Shown here in pieces: positions 1-10,995 of a stretch of 64,000 bases of DNA (positions are counted from its first letter, which is position 1; each line of letters starts with the position of its first letter). This DNA is from Coccinella septempunctata (lineage: Eukaryota > Arthropoda > Insecta > Coleoptera > Coccinellidae). Under the pieces are notes generated by a model. It was not told where the DNA came from. It saw nothing but the letters and a program-made list of their open reading frames with translations, and did no database searches. A program made the translations under genes and the position numbers. The DNA lies in NCBI RefSeq assembly GCF_907165205.1, contig NC_058189.1:57810270-57874269 (forward strand). Reading direction: 5' to 3'.

Positions 1-1187
1 GCCTGGTTCTTAAAATCGTAATAAGACTGAAACATGTTCATAAAATACCCTTTATATCAAAATTCATGCCAGTATTTTAGTTATTTGAAACGAATAAGAA
101 ACATTAAATTAGGCGCATTCCTTTTTAAAAAGTATTATTTCAGCTGTGAGATTCAACATGAAATATGATGAAATAAATTTGAACTACTAAGATGTTGGAA
201 CTTTGGGATGGTACACACTGTATATTCCCAAAACAATCGAATATTACACACACAAATTTTCAATGAATACTTGCATTGTACCAAAAATAGAGTGCTAAAA
301 TACTTTTGACTATATTCATTCTTTCTCTACCCCTTCAAATAACAAAGTAAGTGTCAAGAATTGCGATATACAGGGTGTTGATGTTCTAGTTGATGAAGAT
401 GTGCAGGTAACATATTCTCACCAAAAATGAATAATCCATACCGTGTGGTTTCAAAGTATGGCTTTCAGAAAATATACACCAATTTAATGGTGATATGTAA
501 TCGTCTGGGTATCATCCACCCACAATTCAGCTATGTACTTATATGGAAACACTGGATATATTCAAGTTATTTGATCGCGAAATTTTTGACCATGAAATAA
601 TAGCCAGGGTTCCTACAAACGTTAGATTTTTTCTCCCTTTTTTCAATAATGAGATGTATTATTGCAAATTAAATTACCGGTCAAAAATTAAGTATATTTA
701 AGAAAAACCAATTTCCTTTCCAAATTTGCATGTGTAGAGCTTTTTGGGTGACAATAGCATAATTTCAAAAAAATAATACTAAATTTGGTTAATTGAATCG
801 ATATGACCAATACTTGATCAAAATTCATATTATATTGAACTAAAAACAGATTTATACATGATTTTAACTAACATGTTAGTGAAAATCAAATAATTCCGCT
901 TTTAGTTTGGGTAATAATTGTCCCATTTCATAAATTTCATCATTTTTTTTTTAGATCAAATTGACATATTGAATTCAATTTTATTATTTCATATTTGGCG
1001 ATATTTTGACGAGCAGTTCATGTTGTGTTCAGGGTTTCTGAATTCCCAAAATAGTTATACAACAAGAGGGATTTAAAAAATACTAGAACATTTGAAGTTT
1101 CCAGGTTTTTAAGCCTGAACGAGAATATTCATGTCTAATGGGGTCATGAAAGCCCTTCACAGTACAATACTTGAATGGTTAACTTGC
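1..1187. other. Presumed intron of the helicase gene
   Basis: AT-rich sequence with no exon that I can support. It lies downstream, on the minus strand, of the zinc-finger exon. The helicase should have many more NFX1 fingers, so this is most likely intron. A phrase ending in ACAGGGTGTT near 368 resembles the ends of palindromic elements further right, but no partner end was found. Confidence 0.4.
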
Positions 1188-4100
1188 CTGTTACACTTCT
1201 CTGTACAAATATATTTTGTATGATCTTTGTCATAAGTATGGCATTGCATTTTACATCTGTGCCCACAAACTAAGGAACTATTGCAAATTTCATCGCATCC
1301 ACCCTCCGATACCAAAGAAAAATTATTCACAGTGGAAACCATTGTTATATTACTGTGATTCTGACATTTCAAAGCAAGAGAAGGTCCAATAGCTTCTTGA
1401 GCGGTTAGAGTTGTTCTAATTTTCACCCATAGCTGAGAAAATATAACTTGAAGTGTCAATGTAAGGATAATCAAAATTTTCAATATAGTACCTGGGATTT
1501 CTCGCATAGGAGAGACATGTTGCCCATAATGTAAAATCCATTTCGAGCACGTGACAAGGCTACACAGACTCTGTTATCGATGGAAAGGAAACCAATATTG
1601 CCTTCATTATTATTTCTGACTAGAGATAGCAATATAATATCGCTTTCTTCTCCTTGATAATTATCAAGTACAGATATTCTGACATTTTGAAGAAGGTGCA
1701 TTTTCTTCTTCTCTTTTTGTATTTCAAACATTTGACCTAGATAAGCTGCTAGTATAGTAATTTGCTCAGGCTCATACCCATTAAGTATCAAATATCTAGC
1801 CAAATGAACCAAGAACTTAGCTTCATGGATATTTTTCTTCGAATTTCCAGCACTGGACTCTTCTGGGTGCTCATGGTCAATAAAATACAAACATTTATCG
1901 ATTCCTTGAATGCGTGGTCTCTCCATTACTGATTCGTGATCTTTCAAATCTGGATAAATCGATGGTTTAATCAATGCTGAAATTTCTGGCCTCATTCGGT
2001 GTTGTGTATTCAAGGTGAAACATTGAACTTCATTCTGTACCATCCTCTCAAACAAACTAATTCCCAAATGATAAAATTTTTCCATTTGATAATTGGCTGT
2101 ATTAGGCCTCAACTGTTGATGATCTCCTATCAATATCAGCTGTTGGCAACTTGTTGTTAGAGCAGAAACAACATGAGCTTCTAGTACCTCAGCGGCCTCT
2201 TCCACAATAACAATTGGACATTTGAGTATTTGAAGAGAGGAATGTAGACGAGCAGCACCAGTAGTTGTCATGCCTATCACTTTCATGGTTTTGAGAATTT
2301 CAATATTACCCATTTCTTGCAGTTCATTATACAATTCGAACGCTTTCCTATATTCCACATTATAATCGTCATACATTACCAGTAACTTTTCTTTATACAA
2401 CTGGATCCAATAAAAATATAAACTCCATCTTTCATTAACAGGAATATGTTTGCTATGCCTGACATCGGTTTTAGGCTTTTCAGTACTTTGGTTAAAAGCT
2501 AATGCCATATTTTGCTAAAATATTGTAATACATTTTTTCACTCAGCATTTTTCATTTGAATATACCCATACCAGAATATTGATTATTGTCATCAAAAATT
2601 ATGAAAACTTACATTAACGATATTACATATGGCTTTCAATCTCTCATTTTGTGCCTCCAGAGACATGTATTGGAACACCATCTCGTCATCTTCCATTTGC
2701 GACCTCAAGTCATCTAAACGACTACAGTTGTAAATAATTTTTTCCTGTAATTGTTTCAAATCAAGCAATGGCTCTTGAACATTTGATTCCATGTTAGCTA
2801 TGATATCATATAAGTCATCTCTTTCGTTTTCCTCCTCTTCATCATCGTCGTCAGAGTCTTCTATCGCTACATTTTGGAATTGCTATAAAAGTGAACACTG
2901 TGACTTACTTTTTTCCAATGCTTAGCTTGTTTCACTGACATACCCAGTTGTAGAAAAGTCCGTTAAATTTTTTTAATCCTCCATTATTTCTTAGGAAAAT
3001 GAGTTTAAAATTTTAATGGGGCATTAAATCTTAATGGAAGTTCCTGCAACTGGGCCTAATTCTAATAATTCTATATTTTCTTTGATGACTTTCAAAAGAT
3101 GAACATGCCCAACACATTTCTTCATCTTATGATAGATAAGAATAGGCCGTTCTAAGAATATCCAAGTATGCAAGGGTAACAAGGGAATTAAGAATCAGAG
3201 AGCCTCTCTAACCACCATCAAGAGAACATTCACTTCGGCGCTAAGTAAAAAGGTGTATAGGGAAAGGGACTTCCCCCCAAAATCTTCAAAAGGATTACCA
3301 TTAAACGGAGCGTCGAAATCCACGGAAAGCACTAGCTTGGGATTATTTGGGGCTTGCATCAGCTGCTCATTATTGCAACCGTTTGTTGGGGTGAAATAAG
3401 TACAATTGAAAGATGTGTTAAAATTGAACATAAGAAAGAAACTATCAGAAATGCTACATAGCGAGACATTCTGACAATCGGGTTGTGACCAAAGCAATGA
3501 GCTCCCACATCATCTATTCTAAAATAGTATGCGAGTGCCGAAGAAAACTGAACCAAATATACAAGGGTAACAAGGTCTGTTCAGTCTGGGTTCCCCGTCA
3601 CTCAGGAATCAAAAGTAATGAAGAAGCCAACACACTACCCACTTCATTGACCTGGGACCTTCTGTGGTATAGGAACATGCAGGATTACTATGGAGGAATC
3701 TTCCGAGACTGAAACAGTCCAAAAAGTTCCGTAACAACTTTAACACTGAGAGATTAACGAATTATCTGGTTCTAGGCAAGAATATGTTACACCTCCTTCC
3801 TCCTTCCAGGGCATTGCTGCCTCAACAAGCACCTAATGAGAATAGGTTTAGGAGAAACTAAGGGGTGCAGATTATATGGGGAGAAGGAAGAATCTCCGAA
3901 ACACCTGATATCTGGAATTTCATTGAGTTACCTCCCATGGTTTCCGGGTTTCCCAATGATTTTTAATTGTTTTTTTGGAACCTACTTTTTAAACCGCAAA
4001 TTTTTTCTTTATGTTCGATTCTAATCAATCGCAATATCAATTCTACACAAGCAAAGAACATTATTATAAAATGCCCGAAATTCACATGAAACACCGAATA

Positions 4101-6785
4101 AATTATGCATAAAGTACTTACCCTTATTAGGTGAGATTGTTCCTCCCTCGAGTTATCCTCAGTATTAGGAATGCTTTCAGTTAATAACCAATCAAGGAAT
4201 TCTTTTTCTTTGGCATTGGCAAGCCAACTTTCACCAAAATGCGGAATGACACTGGCAAACACGCGAAAATTCAGAATGTAATTGTGATTTGCAATAGATT
4301 TAAGATTATCAGTCACATTTTTTATTAGTCTCAAGTAATGCATAACTTGATCTTTTGCTCTCCACACAGCAGGGCTCATTTTTCTGGCATGTTCTCTCAA
4401 TTGGAATCTTTTCAAATTTTCATTTTTTGACTGTCCTCCTATTCTCAATATTTTATCAGTAGTATCAATTAATCCTTCTAAAAATTGATCGAGAGCATGA
4501 TTAGTGAAGCAAATCACCAAAATTGGCGATTCTTTACACCACACCTCTGAATTATTGAGTAATGTTTTGGCTATCTTCAAGCCAACATAAGTTTTTCCAG
4601 TTCCAGGAGGTCCTTGAATAATTGAGAATTGCCTTGTTAGAGCAGCAATGAATGCGTTGTTTTGAGATTCATTCAAATCATTGAATCTCGGAATTCGTCC
4701 TCCATCAAAAAGGTACCAGTCATAATTTTGAAAATTATTTTTTATCTGGTATGGGATCATAGGATTGCCGAAGTTGGGCATAATTATTTTTTTATCAACA
4801 TCTACTATATAATTTTTCATGGGAAATTCTTCCTCTCTGATTCCCTTCAAAACTTTCAACACATGATGATAAGGTTCAAAATAAATACTGCATTCCACCA
4901 TTATGTAGTCTGCATTATAAATCACCTCTTCTGGTTTATTGAATCCTATTACAAGCTGTCCTTGTTTTAAATATTCACTTTTACGGTCCACAATCCTACC
5001 GAATAAAATTGTATTGAAATTGTCATTTGTGAAGCAGACCAAAGATCCAAACATAAATTTTCTGGAATCTTCAAATTTGAAGTTACTCAGTTTTCCACCG
5101 AAGTGAAATTTGAGTAAGACACAATAATCCCCTGTGGCAGTTATGGGATTTAGAAATTGGACTTTGGGATGTATTTTGATGTCCTGTATGTCCCGACGAC
5201 TTTTACCAGACAAATAATCTTGTATGCCATGTCTTAGTGGCCCAACAAAGTCTTCTCTTAATAATCTGAACTGGACATCCAAATAATGATTTACATCTCT
5301 ATAAGGACCAATAACAATATTTTTTCGGAGGAATGGTTTTCTTGTCTGAACTAATTCAAATGTTGTTGGAAAAATGCTTATTTCATGAAAATCTTCAGGA
5401 GGTTCCTCTTCACTATTGTCCACAAAATTTTTGGTTTCTAAAATTTTCTTTGTTTGAGAATTGGCCTTGATTTCCTCAGCTCTATCTATTAGCGACTTTA
5501 AATTATCTTTAGTCTCATCGCAGATATGTAAATTATGTTGGTTCTCGATTTCTCTTATATTTAATAGCGAACTTTTAACAAGTTTCAGTAAATTATCTAT
5601 GAAGAAATGTGGACTTTCATTCATAGATGTGGTACAAAATTTCAAAAAATTTTGCCAAAATGAATCTGGATCTTTCCAATAATAAGAATTCAATTTTTTT
5701 TCTCCCGTGGATTGAAATGCTATATTGGAAATGTACAATTGTAAATTATCAACGAATCCTGAAGTCAAACTTGTTTGCAAGATATTGATCCTTAGATTTG
5801 TGAACTGACAATCACAGAACCTACTCAAGTGCTTCACAATCAACACAATAGTATCTGAAGTAAGTTTCTGTCCAATATAATCAAAAAAATCTTTATTTTG
5901 AGAAAGTTTTTGTATTACTTCCTCCAATGGTTTTTCTAATAAGGACTCAAGATATTTGAAAGAAAAATTTGGTGTGTATCTATTCCTTTGAGGGGCATGA
6001 TTTCCTCTTCCTCCTCCCCTCGATTCAGACTGAGATCTAATGAATCTCGTACCATTAGAATCTGTTCCAGAGTCTAAAAATATTTAAGTTGTTCAACCAA
6101 CCTATAGTTCTTACATCTTTCGAAATGTAGAAAATTACAGCTCACCTTCATTAGAAATATTTGCTGTGTATCTATTCCTATGAGGGGCATGATTTCCCCT
6201 TCCTCCTCCCCTCGATTCAGACTGAGATCTAACGAATCTCGGAACATTAGAATCTGCTCCAGAGTCTAAAAATATTTAAGTTGTTCAACCAACCTGTAGT
6301 TCTTACATCTTTCGAAATGTGAAAAATTACAGCTCACCTTCATACCCAGAATTTGGTGTGTATCTATTCCTATGAGGGGCATGATTTCCCCTTCCTCCTC
6401 CCCTAGATTCAGACTGAGATCTAAAAAATCTCGGAGCAATAGAAACTGTTCCAGAGTCTAAAAATATTTAAGTTGTTCAACCAACCTGTAGTTCTTACAT
6501 CTTTCGAAATGTAGAAAATTACAGCTCACCTTCATTAGAAATATTTGCTGTGTATCTATTCCTATGAGGGGCATGATTTCCCCTTCCTCCTCCCGTCAAT
6601 TCAGACAGAGACCTAATGAATCTCAGACCATTAGAATCTGTTCCAGAGTCTAAAAATATTCAAGTTCTTCAACCAACCTGTAGCTCTTACATCTTTCAAA
6701 ATGTACAAAATTACAGCTCACCTTCATTTCCTGAATTCCTTGAAGAATTCCTGTTTCTCCAATTTGTATTCCTGTTCCTCTGCAT
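1188..6785 (-). CDS. ZNFX1: ZNFX1-like SF1 RNA helicase (NFX1-type zinc finger), 3' end outside window
   Basis: Model exons, minus strand: 6722..6785, 6530..6649, 6338..6457, 6146..6265, 4122..6073, 2613..2882, 1492..2514, about 1188..1432, then off the window. All junctions keep frame. The order is a short R/N/G-rich start, three repeated 40-aa segments plus a fourth copy opening the big exon, an alpha-helical N-terminal region, and the UPF1-like helicase: Walker A GPPGTGKT near residue 629, CFTNHALDQ, EEAAE near 987, GDHQQLRPN, QHRMRPEIS, YQGEESD and VALSRAR. A Cys/His stretch (CGHRC...C) then begins the NFX1-type zinc fingers. An acidic stretch (DSDDDDEEE) sits between the two helicase halves. 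ATG at 6785 was chosen because it is the first in-frame Met before the repeat exons; an upstream exon cannot be excluded. Family members act in antiviral RNA sensing in mammals and small-RNA inheritance in nematodes; a role here is inference. Human ZNFX1 is about 1,900 aa, so roughly the last third is missing from this window. Confidence 0.88.
3190..3960 (+). mobile_element. Non-LTR retrotransposon RNase H relic in helicase intron
   Basis: Lies inside the intron 2883..4121, antisense to the helicase. Plus-strand reading shows SDNRVVTKAMSS near 3465-3500, then VWVPRHSGIKSNEEAN near 3590, and RIGLGETKGCRLYGEKEESP...HL near 3838. This is the order of RNase H core, HSGI-x-GNE-x-A motif and Cys/His tail seen at the 3' end of Jockey/I-clade LINE ORF2. 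Frameshifts and stops separate the blocks, so it is dead. No poly-A tail or target duplication was recognised. Confidence 0.7.
5954..6721 (-). repeat. 192-bp tandem exon+intron repeat, four units
   Basis: Four units of exactly 192 bp. Each has 120 nt of coding sequence (the start of the large exon, then exons 6146..6265, 6338..6457 and 6530..6649) plus a 72-nt intron (6074..6145, 6266..6337, 6458..6529, 6650..6721). Every exon is phase 1-1, so any copy number keeps frame. Each encodes a 40-aa segment containing RSQSESRGGGRGNHAP or a close variant, an RG-rich, probably RNA-binding, disordered stretch. Units differ at only a few positions per exon (for example SLSELTGGG in the unit at 6530), which suggests recent duplication or conversion. 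Confidence 0.93.
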
Positions 6786-8144
6786 TTTTTTGTCTTGCCG
6801 ATTAAACTATCGGAATTCAAATATTATTCATACCTAGAGATTTAAGGACGATATTTATGATAAAAGCATATTCCTATTATTTATGTATTCCCACTTATTC
6901 AGCAAATTGGCTGGGGATAAATGGTATTGAGAAATATTGATTTATTTAACAGATAAACTTTCACTTTCGGTATATTGTATTTATAACCCAACTTTTACCC
7001 TCTCATTCATGGTATGTGACTTCTTTGTAGTAAAAAGGGGTGAATCTGTACAGTGTTCTTTATTCCAATGATAAGAATTACAGGTAGATACTTGATAATT
7101 TTTGAATGTTTTTATGTACAGACGTCACATTATGGACAGGATTTTCATTTTTTATTCTCAAGAAAAAATCAAGTTTTTTTTTAGGTGTGATCACAGTAGC
7201 AAAATGACTATTAACCTCGACTTTGAACTTTACCTATAATCTTTCAAGTACTAGGCTTCTGAATTGCATATCAATTTTTGAAAGGGTGTAACTACAGGAT
7301 GACAACATATTTTGTAATTCCATTAGTGTCGGCCTAACAAATAAACTGCACCGCAATAATATATAGGATGTCAATTTCTTCTCATAATTTCGTGATTCTA
7401 GGGACACTCGATAAAATCGAATCAAATTTTTAATAAGTGGATTATCCAATTATCAGGGTATTTCATGAATTTATATTCACTGAGAATAAGCACTGATGAT
7501 TTCTAATCCTCTAATATGAAAAATTTCTTCAACTCACATTTGAACTCACCGTCAGCACTTAATAACAATAGTTTGTTATAATGATTTTCTATTTCTAACA
7601 TTTATTGAAATCCAGGAAAGTAGATTGCTTATGTACATTTAGTTCGGTGATTCACATTAAACCACTGATTAAAATCCATTCCATAGAGAAAGCCTCTTTG
7701 GAGAAAGGTTGTCTCTGATCCATTCATTTGGTTGCGTAGGGATGTCAATGCACGTCGATATTTTTATCGAATTTTCGACAAAAGAAAACTTGCTAATATT
7801 CATAGACTTTTATTAGTCTATGCTTAGACCTTTATTAGTCTATGCTTATATTAGTGTTCTGTGCTTGCACCATTGCACCATCAATCAACTTCGCTTGTAC
7901 TGATATAAAAGCCAGTTAGTAGATAAGAAGTAAATTGCTTAATAAAATTTATTGCAAGGCACCGCCTATTTTTATGATAGCTACGCCAATGCGGGCTACG
8001 GTTTTTGAAAAAATATGGATATTTTCAGTTCGATATATCGAAATTCGACTCGACTCGAAAATCGATATTTCTTACAAGCCGAGAAAAAAATGATTTTTGT
8101 TTTCACTATTTATGTACAACACTTTCTCATAATACTTACATACA

Positions 8145-8244
8145 ATAATACCGTTGATTGAAGTATTGTGGAAAGCGAGGGGAGAGGGGAATCCTAATGC
8201 ATTGGTTGGGTATCTTCCCACAATACTTCAATCAACGATAATAC
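8145..8244. repeat. 86-bp hairpin flanked by 7-bp direct repeats
   Basis: Arms 8152..8171 and 8218..8237 are perfect 20-bp inverted repeats around a 46-nt centre. The stem extends a few more base pairs inward with one mismatch (GTGGAAAG against CTTCCCAC). The hairpin is bracketed by ATAATAC at 8145..8151 and 8238..8244. It looks like a very small palindromic insertion with target duplication. A pre-miRNA-like precursor is an alternative. Confidence 0.6.
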
Positions 8245-8618
8245 GTTCTTCATTCTTTGTCACATAAATATTGATATTGATGAATAAATGTTGTTCGTAG
8301 AGTGGTTTGCTAGTATTTATTACCTACTAATGTTGCATTAATTCTCAGAGCTGCTTTAAATCATATTGATATTTTTTTATGAAATCGATCCTTTTTTATT
8401 TCCGACATCCCTGAATTGCGCACTGGCAAAGAGTGCCAACCACAGCATAAAACACATGGGTGTTAACCTGTGAACCAAAAAAAAAACTCTTTGTGTGAAC
8501 TTTTGTTTTATCTAAGACTCAGATCAATAATTTACTGATGTCAGTTTCAGACAAAGATTTGTTTGTTTTAGCGCTAGTGCGAACTAAACCGACTACTTCT
8601 GATTTCCTTGGATACCCA

Positions 8619-8662
8619 GTAAACTGCAAAGATATTACACATGTAATATCTTTGGCAAACTC
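8619..8662. repeat. 28-bp micro-palindrome with imperfect 8-bp direct repeats
   Basis: The palindrome is 8627..8654, with arms CAAAGATATTAC and GTAATATCTTTG and a 4-nt centre. The flanking 8-mers GTAAACTG (8619..8626) and GCAAACTC (8655..8662) agree at six of eight positions. Confidence 0.5.
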
Positions 8663-8950
8663 TAATTTTTTTTAACAAACTTCTTATAGTTCACTTTGGA
8701 TATGGATACCATAACGCGAGCGCTCACATAACGGCATAAATTTTATTCAAATTAAGGCCATAGACCAAAGAAATATTAATTACACACATTTTCGGTGGTC
8801 GTTATAACGCATTCGGGGAGTCCCCTAATTCGGTGTATTGCCAATGCCAAACAGGTGTTTGGTTTTGGTAATATCCATTGCTGTTCTGTGGTAATACCAA
8901 TGAGGTAGTAGTAACTTTGGTAATACCTAGTACTCCTCATCAAGTCATCA

Positions 8951-8998
8951 GTACCGAGCAAAGATTATAGAGTTAACTCTATAATCTTTGGTACCGAG
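8951..8998. repeat. 32-bp perfect palindrome with exact 8-bp direct repeats
   Basis: Positions 8959..8990 form a perfect 32-bp palindrome, CAAAGATTATAGAGTT followed by its reverse complement, centred on GTTAAC. It is flanked immediately by GTACCGAG at 8951..8958 and again at 8991..8998. The end CAAAG and the 8-bp duplication match the usual hAT pattern (YARNG end, 8-bp target duplication). Confidence 0.65.
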
Positions 8999-9319
8999 TA
9001 CGGCCAAAAGCCCGAAACACGTGTCTACTTCTCAGAGGGTTATGTCCGTTAAATTTCTTATTCTATCAACAGTTTCAAATCAGAGACATCAGCCTGTCTC
9101 TGGTTTCAAACTGTTCTTTCATCATCCCACTAAATGACTTCCAAATGCGAAACCACCCACCATATGATAATCATTTGCATTATCGACTTCGAATCAGGTA
9201 TGTATAACAAAAAAACAAAATATCTCCTCATGTTTATCATACTTCCACATATGTAATAACCATATATTTCATTCATAAGAATTAAATCTTAAATTTCGAA
9301 TTTTTCGGGAAATAACTTA

Positions 9320-10473
9320 TTATAAGTTGGTTTTCGGACGTTTTTCAAGCCATTCCTTGATAGAAGGCACATTCGTGACGTTGTTCTTCACTGAAATCAG
9401 GTTTGGGCGATTTTCAATGAGATCCTTCTTCAGCATAAAATTCATGTAATCAAGCAAAGACACAAAGTACAAATCTGCCCATGTTAGCTGAAACAAAACA
9501 TTTTCTCACATGAATTAATTAAAACTATAGAGAAAAATGTGAATTTTTTTTAACATGCTACTTACACGTCCCAAAGCCAAATGTCCATTATTTTGCTTTG
9601 CCACATCCTCCAATTTTTCCAAGAAGAACGGTAATTTTTCATTGAATAGAATTGCTCGTTCCCGTTCTTTCACTTTTTCATCAGACTCGTAATGGTACTT
9701 GCCAATATCTGCAAAACAAAAAATATCAGAGGATTATTTAATTCAAAAAATTTCAAGTTATTCGTGATACAATATTGTTCTTACTCTGACGTAAATCATT
9801 GACTGCCTCGGCAATTGAATCAATTTCCAAATTTTCCCAGTCGTCGTTTCCGGCCAGTTTCACCTGCTTGGCAAGATATCTGCAGATGGCTAAACTTTGG
9901 GGTATTTTTTTTCCATTGTGCTCAAGAACTGGAAGTTGTCCGAAAGGCATACCTGGAAAATTGAGTGGAAGTATCCAAAAATTAGAGACAAGTTGATTTT
10001 TCCAATGAAATACATTGCAGCCTGCATTGCCAAAAAGGGCCAAGACTGAAAAAGCCCAATGAAAACTGTACTACTTACTTACTTACAAGATAATTTTGCA
10101 AATCTTTTCCATATACAGGGTGTTCGAATTTAACGTTCATATAATATATTTCATAGAGTATGGAAATATATCATGCGTTCAAAAAACTTGGAAAGTCAGG
10201 CTATTTGAGAATGATTTGTTTTAACGCGGCTCGTAAGTAAGTCGTTTAAAAGCTTAGAAAAATCTTCCTTAAGGAAAGAACCTTTTATTTCTAACCCTAA
10301 AATCGAAATTAAAACAGGAAAATTCCTTTTTTCTTACTAGGTTTGAGTTGGGGCCATTGTTCGATTTCCACTCTACAATCTTCAAATTCTATCTTCCCAT
10401 AGCTCAATAGGAACCTAATGGGTTCACCAAGGGCGGTTATATTAAAGTAGGTTACTTTGTAAGCAGGGGCCAT
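9320..10473 (-). CDS. GstS1: Glutathione S-transferase, sigma class
   Basis: Exons, minus strand: 10338..10473, 9785..9952, 9566..9708, 9320..9487 (615 nt, 204 aa plus stop), with GT..AG junctions that keep frame throughout. The product begins MAPAYKVTYFN; Tyr9 is at the position of the catalytic tyrosine that activates glutathione. It then has GEPIRFLL, the glutathione-site segment SMPFGQLPVLE, QSLAICRYLA, and an all-helical C-terminal domain ending EKRPKTNL. Length equals that of insect sigma GSTs. These are cytosolic dimers that conjugate glutathione to lipid-peroxidation products such as 4-hydroxynonenal and are relatives of prostaglandin D synthase. No signal peptide. No AATAAA was seen just past the stop, so the poly-A site is not assigned. 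The symbol is borrowed from Drosophila; the exact paralogue is unknown. Confidence 0.93.
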
Positions 10474-10524
10474 CTCTGAAATAAAATAATTTCATTATTT
10501 TATACAATTTTGAGCATAAATTCG

Positions 10525-10577
10525 TTACAACACATTGACCTAATAATACAATATTTTATTAGGTCTATGTTACAACA
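10525..10577. repeat. 37-bp imperfect palindrome with exact 8-bp direct repeats, 5' of GST
   Basis: The insert 10533..10569 has arms GACCTAATAA and TTATTAGGTC with near-complementary ends CATTG and CTATG. It is flanked by TTACAACA at 10525..10532 and 10570..10577. It lies about 60 bp upstream of the GST start codon, so it could sit in the promoter or 5' UTR. Confidence 0.55.
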
Positions 10578-10995
10578 TAACCTTTGAATAACGGAATACA
10601 ATGTAGGTACATAGCATATAACTTTCAATGCGAAAAAAAAATTATATTCAATAAATTCTCAGTTTTGGAGAAAAATAGTTAAATTGAAATTTTTGCATAA
10701 AAAATATAATCTTCCATTGGATTATCTTTTTAAATATCATTGCGGGAAAAAGAAAAACTACTTAGTAATCCCAAAGCGAAGTTTCGGCAATAATTAATTC
10801 TTCTTCAGGTTCTTGTCCGACTCCACCACAGGCTAAGCAGGTACACCTTTGTCTATGAGCAGGTATATTAGTGTTCTGTGGGTAACGTACACAGTCACAG
10901 AAATTACACTACGCTATTTTCGTCTCATTCATAGATCAGCAAATTAATTTAGATTATAAATTTCCAACCAATTGGCCATAATCCATTTTAAAATA

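Larger units (their letters stand above)
6786..9319. other. Intergenic, helicase 5' side to GST 3' end
   Basis: No coding exon recognised. It presumably holds the promoter and 5' UTR of the helicase. It contains three palindromic inserts (8152..8237, 8627..8654, 8959..8990), listed separately, and a short duplicated hairpin-like stretch at about 7790-7855 (CATAGACT...AGTCTATG). Confidence 0.5.
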
